Positions 22,317-29,436 of a stretch of 38,103 bases of DNA are shown in pieces. A program made the position numbers and the translations under genes. The notes beneath the pieces were generated by a model. The model had not been told where the DNA came from. It saw only the letters and a list, made by a program, of their open reading frames with translations, and did not search any database. Origin of the DNA: a virus; the IMG/VR virus record IMGVR_UViG_3300045051_000446, positions 1 to 38,103 of that record; one strand, 5' to 3'. Each line of letters starts with the position of its first letter. Position 1 is the stretch's first letter.

Positions 22317-22787
22317 CTACAACTCCTCGACGATCATCGTGCCTGAAAGTGTTACTGCGTCCGCCGGCGCTGCCATCAAGCGCAGCACCATCGTGGCCTG
22401 CGCCTGGGTGACGACCGGCCTACATTCAGGGGTTGGCAGGTACATCCACCCCGCCCGGATGTTGAACGCCGCCGCGTAAAGCACCACCGCTGTTCCAGTG
22501 TTTGCCAACGTAGTATTGTTGATTTCAGACGCAAATCCAGCCGCCGGGTCATTCGGGTTGAGTGGGTTTGGTGTAAATGCGCTGCCTCCAGAACCCGATG
22601 AGGTGTACCCTCGGATCAGTTCCAGTCTCAGCATCTCCTCTGCCGCGTCGCCCACATCGCTGATTTGGCTGATTTCGATAGAGTGAATTTTTAGCGGCTT
22701 ATCGTCTGCCGGGCTGATCTCAAATAGATCCTGCGCGGCGCTTACACTCACGTTCTCAAAATTTACTGAGTACATTCGTCCATTCAT
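22317..22787 (-). CDS. hypothetical structural protein
   Basis: A 156-residue beta-rich protein: M-Y-S-V-N-F-E-N-V-S-V-S-A-A-Q-D at the N-terminus, then a variable loop region with G-S-G-G-S-A-F, I-R-A-G-W-M-Y-L-P-T-P-E and V-L-R-L-M-A-A-P at the C-terminus. This resembles small phage capsid- or fibre-associated proteins found in many dsDNA phages, with no assigned function. An alternative in-frame ATG lies 12 bp downstream. Its neighbours are the repeat protein and the DNRLRE-like protein. Confidence 0.6.
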   Translation of the reverse strand: MNGRMYSVNFENVSVSAAQDLFEISPADDKPLKIHSIEISQISDVGDAAEEMLRLELIRGYTSSGSGGSAFTPNPLNPNDPAAGFASEINNTTLANTGTAVVLYAAAFNIRAGWMYLPTPECRPVVTQAQATMVLRLMAAPADAVTLSGTMIVEEL

Positions 22788-22790
22788 ACG

Positions 22791-24038
22791 TCACATCCTT
22801 AACAGGGTGTTGACCCTGCGCAAAATAGGTAATGATGCGGCAGCCCCGCCCTCGGTGTACTCGACGTGCAGCACCGGCGCATCCGACGCGCCGTAGTTGT
22901 ACGAATAGAAAATACGCCCGGCCCCGGAGCTCGACCCATCATTTTCGAGGTAGAACACCATTGCAGCGCCAGACGAATAATCGTAGCTATTTACAAGTTC
23001 CTGGACAATCGCGGAAATATCCGGCGTGTCATAATCAGTTCCCGCGCTAAATGCCGTTATACTGTCCCAATCTACGCTGACCGTTGTGCGATTTGGGTTG
23101 ACACACTCCGCATTGGTGGTAGGCGCGGCGGGGTTGGTGGCATCGTTGGCGCGGATATTAACATTGACCGTATTCGCCGAACCAGATGAACCACCCAAGA
23201 TGAGTTTCGCGCTATCAATGGTTGCCCCGTTGGAAATCGTCACGCTGGGGAAACGGATGAAGGCGCTCATAAATGCGCCGTATATGTCTCCAATCCATAA
23301 ACCATTGTTATCGTTGCTAAATCCGCCCGACCAAAACGAGCCGTCGTCACCGCCCGCGCCGGGTGCGGCGTCAAGCGTCGGGTCAATCGTGATCGGCAGC
23401 ACTGCCGCCGATAGATCCCCGCCAAACTCTAAATACCCGGCTGAGTAGGTCGTTGTAATGGTGACGTTCTGGTTGTCAATCGAGCCGTTAGCGTCCCAGG
23501 CAATCGGGCGCTCCACTTCACCGGCCGGAAGTCCATCCGCGCCGTACAATGTGCCATTATTCCAGGTTAGCCCATACAAAACTACCGACCAACGCAGACG
23601 CCGCCGCGCTGTTTCGGTTTTGAGTACGGCCAAAATCTTGACGTGCTTCCAGGTGACGGTCAGCGAGAGGTCAAAGCTGGTGGTTGACCACGCGATTTTA
23701 TTCCCGCTGCGGGTCGGCGTACCCAGGTTGACGTTCTGCCATGCACTGCCGGACCAGGATTGCAGCCGCCCAAACTCCACATACTCGTTCGGGTATTCGC
23801 GCCGGGGTATCCAGCGCCGTGTCCCGGTTGAGCCGATGCGGATAATATGGCGCATCCGGTCAACTTTGTTGGCAAACCCGGTTGTGGTGTCGTCGGCCAA
23901 GTTTTCATCAACCGCCTGCCACTGCTGCGCGTCGTCCTGGTAAAAAAGATCATGCAGCGCAGTCGTAAAGCGGCGGCGCTGCGGTTCGCCCGCTACGTCT
24001 TCAATAAACCAGTTGCGCCCGCGATCCAATATGGTCAT
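22791..24038 (-). CDS. large fibre-like protein with DNRLRE-type C-terminus
   Basis: A 415-residue protein in the accessory structural block. The middle part has jelly-roll strands (I-D-N-Q-N-V-T-I-T-T-T-Y, Y-L-E-F-G-G). The C-terminal part (about 225-395) resembles DNRLRE-type sandwich domains: F-I-R-F-P-S-V, A-T-I-D-S-A-K-L-I-L-G (about 275-285), V-N-V-N-I-R-A and W-D-S-I; these occur in cell-surface and fibre proteins. No enzyme motif is seen. The start ATG has a weak ribosome site (TTGAGCGCG). Likely virion surface or adhesin. Confidence 0.6.
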   Translation of the reverse strand: MTILDRGRNWFIEDVAGEPQRRRFTTALHDLFYQDDAQQWQAVDENLADDTTTGFANKVDRMRHIIRIGSTGTRRWIPRREYPNEYVEFGRLQSWSGSAWQNVNLGTPTRSGNKIAWSTTSFDLSLTVTWKHVKILAVLKTETARRRLRWSVVLYGLTWNNGTLYGADGLPAGEVERPIAWDANGSIDNQNVTITTTYSAGYLEFGGDLSAAVLPITIDPTLDAAPGAGGDDGSFWSGGFSNDNNGLWIGDIYGAFMSAFIRFPSVTISNGATIDSAKLILGGSSGSANTVNVNIRANDATNPAAPTTNAECVNPNRTTVSVDWDSITAFSAGTDYDTPDISAIVQELVNSYDYSSGAAMVFYLENDGSSSGAGRIFYSYNYGASDAPVLHVEYTEGGAAASLPILRRVNTLLRM

Positions 24039-24084
24039 TTTTCGCGCTCAATTGGCAGAATGTAAAATCGAATGGTCATATTTA

Positions 24085-24711
24085 TTACCCACCCGCAGTA
24101 AAGGTCAGCTCATAGGTCGCAACGAAAGAATCCCCGCTGCTCAGGTTGACCACGCTGAACACTGTCCGGTCCAGTAGCGTCCCCGCCGATGCGGCGCTAA
24201 AAACGCCGTGTTCTGTCACTGCCGCCGATCCATCCACCGTCACTGTCCCCACCGAGCGATAAATATTCGCGCTCCCCCCGGCCACGTGCGTCCCCGCCGG
24301 GCGGGTCGAGTCTGGGTTATAAGCTGTGGTAATTTCAGTGACCAGCTGTGTGTCCGAGGCGTTCTCTGCTGTGTTTCCAGTGCCCAGGCCATGATAGAAG
24401 AAGTTTCCAGGACTGGCCGGCGTCTGAAACGACGTGCTCATCGCCGTCACGCCGGCAGTCGTCACGACCCGGTAACCGACCACACCGTAATCGATCCATT
24501 CGCCGGACGCCTTCTTGACTCGCACCATTAGCCGGCTGGTGACCGTCCCAAACCCGATCAACTTCGCCAGCAGTGGCGCGAAAATAAACGCGATCCACCC
24601 GCGGATATAGCTCCAGCGCAGGCGGTTTGCAATTTGCCAGCCTAGGCCCGGCCCTTTTGCCCGCCTGACCTGGTACGATAAAATTCCACTTGGTTGCGAT
24701 AGACCTTCCAT
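24085..24711 (-). CDS. hypothetical virion protein with jelly-roll C-terminus
   Basis: I choose ATG 24711 (208 residues); CGAGGAGG is 7 bp upstream and the longer frame from 24759 runs through a terminator hairpin. Residues 15-60 include a hydrophobic stretch (W-I-A-F-I-F-A-P-L-L-A-K-L-I-G-F) that may be a membrane or fibre-packing helix. The rest is beta-rich with G-N-F-F-Y-H-G-L-G-T-G-N-T-A-E and A-G-T-L-L-D-R-T-V-F, the latter a motif I know from unannotated phage structural proteins. It begins a new transcription unit. Confidence 0.6.
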   Translation of the reverse strand: MEGLSQPSGILSYQVRRAKGPGLGWQIANRLRWSYIRGWIAFIFAPLLAKLIGFGTVTSRLMVRVKKASGEWIDYGVVGYRVVTTAGVTAMSTSFQTPASPGNFFYHGLGTGNTAENASDTQLVTEITTAYNPDSTRPAGTHVAGGSANIYRSVGTVTVDGSAAVTEHGVFSAASAGTLLDRTVFSVVNLSSGDSFVATYELTFTAGG

Positions 24712-24727
24712 AAAATCCTCCTCGGAA

Positions 24728-24756
24728 ACAAAAAAAGCCGCCACGATGTGACGGCT
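24728..24756 (-). terminator. terminator-type hairpin before the 24085-24711 gene
   Basis: AGCCG (24736-24740) pairs with CGGCT (24752-24756), extended to 7 of 8 pairs, followed on the minus strand by TTTTTTTGTTT. As with the protease gene, it lies just before the ribosome site, downstream of a -10 box at 24796-24801. Confidence 0.7.
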
Positions 24757-24795
24757 CAAAGGCGCAGCGGAACATGGTTCCGGATGTCAATTAGG

Positions 24796-24801
24796 ATTAT
24801 A
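24796..24801 (-). promoter_or_regulatory. -10 element of GCGTTATAATC family
   Basis: Minus strand CCGCGCTATAATCCTAATTGACA. It begins about 20 bp after the stop of the upstream gene 24821-25450. A transcript would carry the hairpin 24728-24756 in its leader. Confidence 0.5.
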
Positions 24802-24820
24802 GCGCGGATTTAGGGCGCGT

Positions 24821-25450
24821 TTATTTGCTTGAGATGTTGCGGCTTCCAAGCGCATCGACCTGAATATGAAAACCAATCGTGGTGACTACCGCATCGCCGG
24901 CATAGTCATCCTGGGTAGGATCACGGAAAAAGCGGAAGGCAATCTGATCCCCTATCTTTATTCCCACGCCGGGGATGACCGGCGCAAATTCAGCGAACTT
25001 CGGTATCCAGGCCACGCCGCCCGCAGCTTGCGTAACGGTAATGGTCGTTTCCGCGCCGGCGGCCACCCCGCCCCTGAGGATCACATAGGTAAGCTGCCAT
25101 TTGACCGATCCCGCGCCGGCCGTCGAGGGAAGCCAATGCACATGCGGGCGGATGTCTGTCCCTTCCGCATAGTCATGGTCAATCTCTTTCGCACCCCATA
25201 GCTGCTCAACTGTGACATTCCCGTCAAACCCGGGGAGCTGGATCGTTCCCCCGTTGAGCGCGACCAAATCCGGGGAAGTCGCCCCGCCGCCCAGGTCGAC
25301 GGCTCCCAGGTCAAGATCCTTCCAGGCCCTGCCCTCGCCATGCGTGACGAGAAAGCCGTCCGCCTCGAACTCAGTGTAATCGCCGGCCGGAACATTGCCA
25401 GATTGAAGCCCGGTAAAACTTTTATTAGGTGGAAACGTATCTGGTAGCAT
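24821..25450 (-). CDS. hypothetical virion protein (H-W-x-P type)
   Basis: I choose ATG 25450 (209 residues; GTGGGG upstream); the longer frame starts at 25465. It contains R-P-H-V-H-W-L-P-S-T-A-G-A-G (about 101-114), a motif seen in many tailed-phage structural proteins without known function, and F-R-F-F-R-D-P-T-Q-D-D-Y-A-G-D (about 173-187). The rest is beta-sheet. It overlaps no gene and its predecessor ends 5 bp upstream, so the small structural genes form one transcription unit. Confidence 0.65.
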   Translation of the reverse strand: MLPDTFPPNKSFTGLQSGNVPAGDYTEFEADGFLVTHGEGRAWKDLDLGAVDLGGGATSPDLVALNGGTIQLPGFDGNVTVEQLWGAKEIDHDYAEGTDIRPHVHWLPSTAGAGSVKWQLTYVILRGGVAAGAETTITVTQAAGGVAWIPKFAEFAPVIPGVGIKIGDQIAFRFFRDPTQDDYAGDAVVTTIGFHIQVDALGSRNISSK

Positions 25451-25454
25451 CTCT

Positions 25455-25811
25455 TTACCCCACATCGCTAACGATATAACCGGTCAGGATCACATTGACC
25501 GACGCGGCAAGACTGGCGCTTCCAGTGATGCGGTACCCAGCCGGGATAATAATCGGCGCGCCAAACGGCATATTGTAGATGGTATTGGCGTTGATGGGCA
25601 CATCATAGGCAAGTGCATTGGCCTGAGACGCGGCAAGAAGGGTTGCGTGCAAATGCAGGCGAAACGTCCTCTGTGCATTGGCGGTATTCGAAATCATCAC
25701 ACTGACGATCTCATAATGATACCCAACCGGGATATTGGCAAGAACGTTGGCGTTTCCTGCCCCGAGCTGGACCACGATCGGCGAGATGGGCTCAAGATAT
25801 TGCTTCGGCAT
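25455..25811 (-). CDS. small beta-sandwich virion protein
   Basis: A 118-residue protein with I-V-V-Q-L-G-A-G-N-A-N-V-L-A-N-I-P (12-28), Y-E-I-V-S-V-M-I-S-N-T-A-N and I-I-I-P-A-G-Y-R-I-T-G-S-A (about 87-99), a pattern of small structural or decoration proteins of tailed phages. Ribosome site AAAGGGTAGG and a 2-bp gap from the upstream stop indicate tight coupling. No enzymatic motif. Likely a virion decoration or head-fibre base. Confidence 0.65.
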   Translation of the reverse strand: MPKQYLEPISPIVVQLGAGNANVLANIPVGYHYEIVSVMISNTANAQRTFRLHLHATLLAASQANALAYDVPINANTIYNMPFGAPIIIPAGYRITGSASLAASVNVILTGYIVSDVG

Positions 25812-25813
25812 AT

Positions 25814-26023
25814 TTACCTACCCTTTTTGTCAGAAACTTCCTCTTGCGCCGCGCGGCGCATAAGCTCAATAAACGCTAGGTTTAATTCCAGTGGGCCAGC
25901 TTCGCAGCGATAGGAACAGGAGCGAAGTTGCGCAACGATCTCGTCCAGGGACGCCGTTGCATATGGGTTGGAGAAGATCGGCGCGATGAAGAAATAGCCA
26001 GTGGTCGGTTTTCCCTCATTCAT
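25814..26023 (-). CDS. small hypothetical protein
   Basis: ATG 26023 (69 residues) is chosen because AAGGGAG lies 6 bp upstream; the longer frame from 26038 lacks a ribosome site. The N-terminus is aromatic and hydrophobic (G-Y-F-F-I-A-P-I-F), followed by a helix with two Cys in S-C-S-Y-R-C, ending basic (D-K-K-G-R). I do not recognise it. Operator-like repeat S5 lies upstream of its ribosome site. Confidence 0.55.
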   Translation of the reverse strand: MNEGKPTTGYFFIAPIFSNPYATASLDEIVAQLRSCSYRCEAGPLELNLAFIELMRRAAQEEVSDKKGR

Positions 26024-26040
26024 CTTTGCTCCCTTCATTT

Positions 26041-26068
26041 CTATAGAGTTACTATGATAATTCTTTAG
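26041..26068 (+). promoter_or_regulatory. 28-bp operator-like repeat S5
   Basis: CTATAGAG, core TTACTATGATAA, end TTCTTTAG. It contains the stop codon region of the next gene (26052) and sits directly upstream of the ribosome site for gene 25814-26023. Confidence 0.6.
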
Positions 26069-26261
26069 AACTTATCTGCGCGATAAATTCGACGATCATC
26101 TCGAATGGCACAACAAAGCGCTGCCCACCCAAAAGCGCGGCGCGCCTTGGATCTTTTTCGAAGAACTCGAAGCCGTCGGCATGGATCTTGAATGGGAGCT
26201 TGGCTCCCTTGAAATACAGAAAGCCATCGGGGGATATTTGCAAAGAATTTTTCGTTGTCAT
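26052..26261 (-). CDS. small hypothetical protein next to the HNH gene
   Basis: I choose ATG 26261 (69 residues; GGGGGA 7 bp upstream) over the 99-residue frame from 26351, which would overlap the HNH promoter. It is beta-rich: F-L-Y-F-K-G-A-K-L-P-F-K-I-H-A-D-G-F-E-F-F-E (14-35), then V-P-F-E-M-I-V-E-F-I. No family recognised. It is the first small gene after the portal in transcription order, separated from it by the inserted HNH gene. Confidence 0.55.
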   Translation of the reverse strand: MTTKNSLQISPDGFLYFKGAKLPFKIHADGFEFFEKDPRRAALLGGQRFVVPFEMIVEFIAQISSKELS

Positions 26262-26277
26262 TAGCCGGTCCCCCATT

Positions 26278-26287
26278 GCGTTATAAT
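26278..26287 (+). promoter_or_regulatory. promoter -10 of the HNH gene
   Basis: GCGTTATAATATC on the plus strand, with TATAAT at 26282-26287. It points away from the neighbouring minus-strand gene and lies 106 bp before the HNH start. No clear -35. Confidence 0.5.
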
Positions 26288-26332
26288 ATCTATGGGCTTG
26301 AGCGACCTGATCAGTCGTTGACGAGCGTGGTT

Positions 26333-26384
26333 CCCTAGACTGCGCGCCCAATTCCGAAATCTAGGGAGTGACAATTCTAGGGAG
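26333..26384 (+). promoter_or_regulatory. leader hairpin with a duplicated 3' arm over the ribosome site
   Basis: CCCTAGA (26333-26339) can pair with TCTAGGG at 26360-26366 or with an identical copy at 26376-26382. The second copy includes the HNH gene's GGGAG ribosome site (26380-26384; ATG 26393). The 9-bp direct repeat TCTAGGGAG thus allows two exclusive foldings, one of which hides the ribosome site. Confidence 0.5.
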
Positions 26385-26392
26385 ATCACACG

Positions 26393-27346
26393 ATGGAAAA
26401 GCGTACCTTTACCTGCCGGCATTGCGGCAATCCGTTTGAACGTATTCTTAAACCTTCCAGCTTTACAAAAGGGAATTACTGGTTTTGTTCCCCCTCTTGC
26501 CGAAACAAGGCGCGGGCTTTGAAGCCTATCCCCTGCCCTATTTGTGGAACGCAATTCATTCCTGAAAAACAGAGCAACGGGAAATCTAAGCAGTATTGCT
26601 CCAGCGTGTGCTATGGTATAGCTGAAACGATACGAATTCAAAAGGTCTGTAGGAAGTGCGGGAACATTTTTTACACTGTTCCCAATAAGGGAAGTAAGCG
26701 ATTTTATTGCTCCAAGGAGTGCCGGCTTGCGGATGGATGGAATGTATCCGATCCAACCAAGAAGGCTATGTTTACCTGTAAGTGGTGCAGTAAGCAATTT
26801 GAGGATTGGGCTTATAGAAATCCTGGATATTGTTCTGCCCAGTGCGTTTCCGAATATACTGCCCATCAGCCAAAGCCAAACCGACAAAGACCCGCAAGCT
26901 TTATTCCGCGCATTTGCCTGATTTGCGGGAAAGAGTTTAAGGTTCATTTCTGCCAGATCGGAAGAAGCGCAAGATCCGCAAGTTACTGTTCCAAGGAATG
27001 CAAAGGCATTGGAAAATCCAGGTCGATGGTTGGCCCGGCTAATTGGAATTACATAGACGGAACCAATTCGTATCGCGGCCCAAATTGGGGAAGGATCGCG
27101 CGCAAGGTAAGAAGACGCGATAACTACACATGCCAGGTATGCGGTAAGAACGGCAAAGTAGATCACATCGCTATTCACGTTCATCACATCATTCCTTATC
27201 GTCTCTTCAATGGTGATCATAAAACAGCCAATCGCCCCGAAAACCTTATCTCTCTTTGTGGTTACTGCCATAAACGAGTTGAAGCGGGGAAGATCAATCT
27301 CCCAATTATCCAGAAGGCCGGCGGGGATGCCCCTTATTCGCCTTAG
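26393..27346 (+). CDS. HNH endonuclease with five N-terminal zinc ribbons
   Basis: A 317-residue protein. Five C-x2-C ... C-x3-4-C modules occur at C8/C11-C32/C36, C48/C51-C69/C73, C86/C89-C106/C110, C129/C132-C147/C151 and C175/C178-C199/C203. A G-P-A-N-W-N-Y linker and a C-terminal HNH domain follow: C247/C250, H264-H265, N284, C289/C292, with a final H293. The ribbons probably bind DNA and give target specificity, the HNH cuts. It is on the opposite strand to its neighbours and its 3' end overlaps the portal gene tail-to-tail by 41 bp, as with free-standing homing-type endonucleases near terminase/portal genes. Confidence 0.85.
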   Translation: MEKRTFTCRHCGNPFERILKPSSFTKGNYWFCSPSCRNKARALKPIPCPICGTQFIPEKQSNGKSKQYCSSVCYGIAETIRIQKVCRKCGNIFYTVPNKGSKRFYCSKECRLADGWNVSDPTKKAMFTCKWCSKQFEDWAYRNPGYCSAQCVSEYTAHQPKPNRQRPASFIPRICLICGKEFKVHFCQIGRSARSASYCSKECKGIGKSRSMVGPANWNYIDGTNSYRGPNWGRIARKVRRRDNYTCQVCGKNGKVDHIAIHVHHIIPYRLFNGDHKTANRPENLISLCGYCHKRVEAGKINLPIIQKAGGDAPYSP

Positions 27347-29432
27347 ACCCTGGAGGAGCTGGGTCCAAACTGCATTGGCACTTAAACCCATTGCAGGCCA
27401 ATCTAGAACTTTGGGTTTCCCATCCCCATTTCTTCCAAACTGAGGCGCGGTACGTTCGCCCATTCGCATAAATGCAGTCAGCGCACTTCTCTTTCGTTGG
27501 CCCCTCCGTCCAGGTGAGTAATGGGTTGCTAGCCGCAGACATGCGCGCCTTGCCCAGCACCTGGTTGTACCGGTTTACCCACATCTGCGCGCGAGGCTGA
27601 ATATCCGCCAATTTACCGTCATTGGCCTTGGAATTGGCAATGACGAAATCCGCCGCGCCATCGATGTAGCCGTACTGATCGAGGATGATCGCGCCCAGGT
27701 CAGCCTCTTCCTCGTCAGTCATATCGTCCATCGTCAAGCCCACAGATTCCATGCCCTCTTTCCAGGCCCGGCGTAAGCCCCGATCGACCATGTATTGCAT
27801 GTTATCGCGGAACCAGTCCTTATCGGATTTCCCCGACCACAGTGCATAGAAAATGCGCCGGATCGCTACGCCGTAGTCACCGACGTCCTCTTGAAAAAAA
27901 CTTTGGCGTTCGCCAGCCTCCATCGCCGCGGCCGGGTCAGCGTTTGGCTCAATTGGCGCGCGGACGAGTTTCAGCATCTCATCCACGCCCTGAATCCCCA
28001 TCATCTCTAATGAGGTTTTGAGTAAGGTCAGGCTGATTGCTTGCGCTGCCGGCGCGTCGATCAAGCCGCGGTCGTAGATACCGGTCAGGGTGTTCATCGC
28101 CGCGGTGATATCCTCTTGCGCCAGGGTAATAATCCGGTCGATGGAGAGTTTGGCTTCATGGCTGGTAAACGTCCGATTGCCGTACTTCTCCATAAAGATC
28201 AGGATAATCTTGAACAGATCCTTCCACACGCTCGCCCAAAACGCCTGGTAGCGGTTGAACGACTTCAGCGTCGGCCCTTCCATCGCCGTCGTCGTGGCAA
28301 GGCGGTAGTAATCCCCGTCCCCGAGGAAGTGGGGATAGAGCTTGTAGCCAAGCGCGGCCTGCCTTTTGATCGCCGCGCCGTCCTTCTCCGCATCGCCCGA
28401 GTTGGTTGGCCGGTTCATCCATTCGCGGCTCATGGCGTCGTTCTCGATCCAGGCCGATCCCGCGGCCGGCGGGGGATTGGTCTCGAACGTGTCCGCCGCG
28501 CCAGCCAGAGACGTCCCGATCCGCGCCTTGATCGCGTCAATTGCGCGCTGCCCGCCCTTGGCCTTGATCTTCTCAACAAACGTCGCCGCGGCCCGGGCAA
28601 CCGCCGCGCGGTTCTGGAGGAACTGCCTGTATTCGCGGGTCCAATCTACCGATGCCGTCGCCAACGGCCAACCGCGCCCATTGACAACGCGGAAGCCGGC
28701 ATGCAGGATCACCACATCTGTACCCGGCTTGAGTGTGTGGGCAACCTTGGCGTCACTGGGAAGTTTGGCCCGGGCTAACTGCTCATCCGTGGCGTGCCAG
28801 TCCTTGTAATACACGGTTTCGCCCTGCCCATCCGCGCCAAAATAATCCCGCCGGTAATACAGGACTACGCTTGAGTCTTCCGGGTCCTTGACGGTTTCTT
28901 TGATCTGTTCCGTGGGGAGCATGCGAATGGTGGACTCGCCATCCAGCTCCGAGGCGAAAACGGCGAAGAACAGTTCCCCGTCACACAGCTCGTCTACACT
29001 GCGCTTATGCAGATTGCGTTCGCCCAGGACGGGGGTATTGCGGTCAGCCTGCCAGAACTCATCCCATACCTCCTGCGCGCCGGCGTCGACTGCGGTTAAG
29101 CTAGGCGATTCACCAAAGGCATAATCCGTCCACAGCTCTACGGCAAATTGCGTCATCGGGTCATTGAGGTACAGCGACCGGCACTCACGCACAATCTGAA
29201 GCCGGAAGGTTTCGGTCGTATCCGCGGAATAATCGCGGAGCTGCCGGGTGATAAAGTCGACCAGGCGCGAGTCGACTTCGCCGAGCTGCGCAATCAGGGC
29301 GTTGGCGTCCCCTTCCCGCGCCTGGAGATATGGCACCATCCGCCAATCATTGACGGCGCTCTGGATCAGGGCCGTGGCCCGGTCGTACTCGGGCCTGAGA
29401 AAGATACGGGCCAGTTGTTTGCGTAGGTTCAT
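27306..29432 (-). CDS. portal protein fused to a MuF-like head morphogenesis domain
   Basis: I choose ATG 29432 (708 residues) because GGTGAGG precedes it; a frame start at 29459 lies inside TerL. Residues 1-500 fit a portal (SPP1/Mu-type), with helical stem segments such as R-A-A-A-T-F-V-E-K-I-K-A-K-G-G and a wing region. The last 150 residues show the MuF-like end: W-T-E-G-P-T-K-E-K-C-A-D-C, then Y-R-A-S-V-W and C-N-G-F-K-C-Q-C near the terminus, where metal-binding cysteines are usual. The fusion joins two normally adjacent genes. It forms the packaging ring at the head vertex. Confidence 0.8.
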   Translation of the reverse strand: MNLRKQLARIFLRPEYDRATALIQSAVNDWRMVPYLQAREGDANALIAQLGEVDSRLVDFITRQLRDYSADTTETFRLQIVRECRSLYLNDPMTQFAVELWTDYAFGESPSLTAVDAGAQEVWDEFWQADRNTPVLGERNLHKRSVDELCDGELFFAVFASELDGESTIRMLPTEQIKETVKDPEDSSVVLYYRRDYFGADGQGETVYYKDWHATDEQLARAKLPSDAKVAHTLKPGTDVVILHAGFRVVNGRGWPLATASVDWTREYRQFLQNRAAVARAAATFVEKIKAKGGQRAIDAIKARIGTSLAGAADTFETNPPPAAGSAWIENDAMSREWMNRPTNSGDAEKDGAAIKRQAALGYKLYPHFLGDGDYYRLATTTAMEGPTLKSFNRYQAFWASVWKDLFKIILIFMEKYGNRTFTSHEAKLSIDRIITLAQEDITAAMNTLTGIYDRGLIDAPAAQAISLTLLKTSLEMMGIQGVDEMLKLVRAPIEPNADPAAAMEAGERQSFFQEDVGDYGVAIRRIFYALWSGKSDKDWFRDNMQYMVDRGLRRAWKEGMESVGLTMDDMTDEEEADLGAIILDQYGYIDGAADFVIANSKANDGKLADIQPRAQMWVNRYNQVLGKARMSAASNPLLTWTEGPTKEKCADCIYANGRTYRASVWKKWGWETQSSRLACNGFKCQCSLDPAPPGSKANKGHPRRPSG

Positions 29433-29436
29433 AGCC

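Noticed and set aside
26261-27469. 402-residue minus-strand frame opposite the HNH gene
   Set aside because: The HNH frame has coherent zinc and HNH motifs with a ribosome site; the opposite frame has no recognisable motif and would overlap the portal end.
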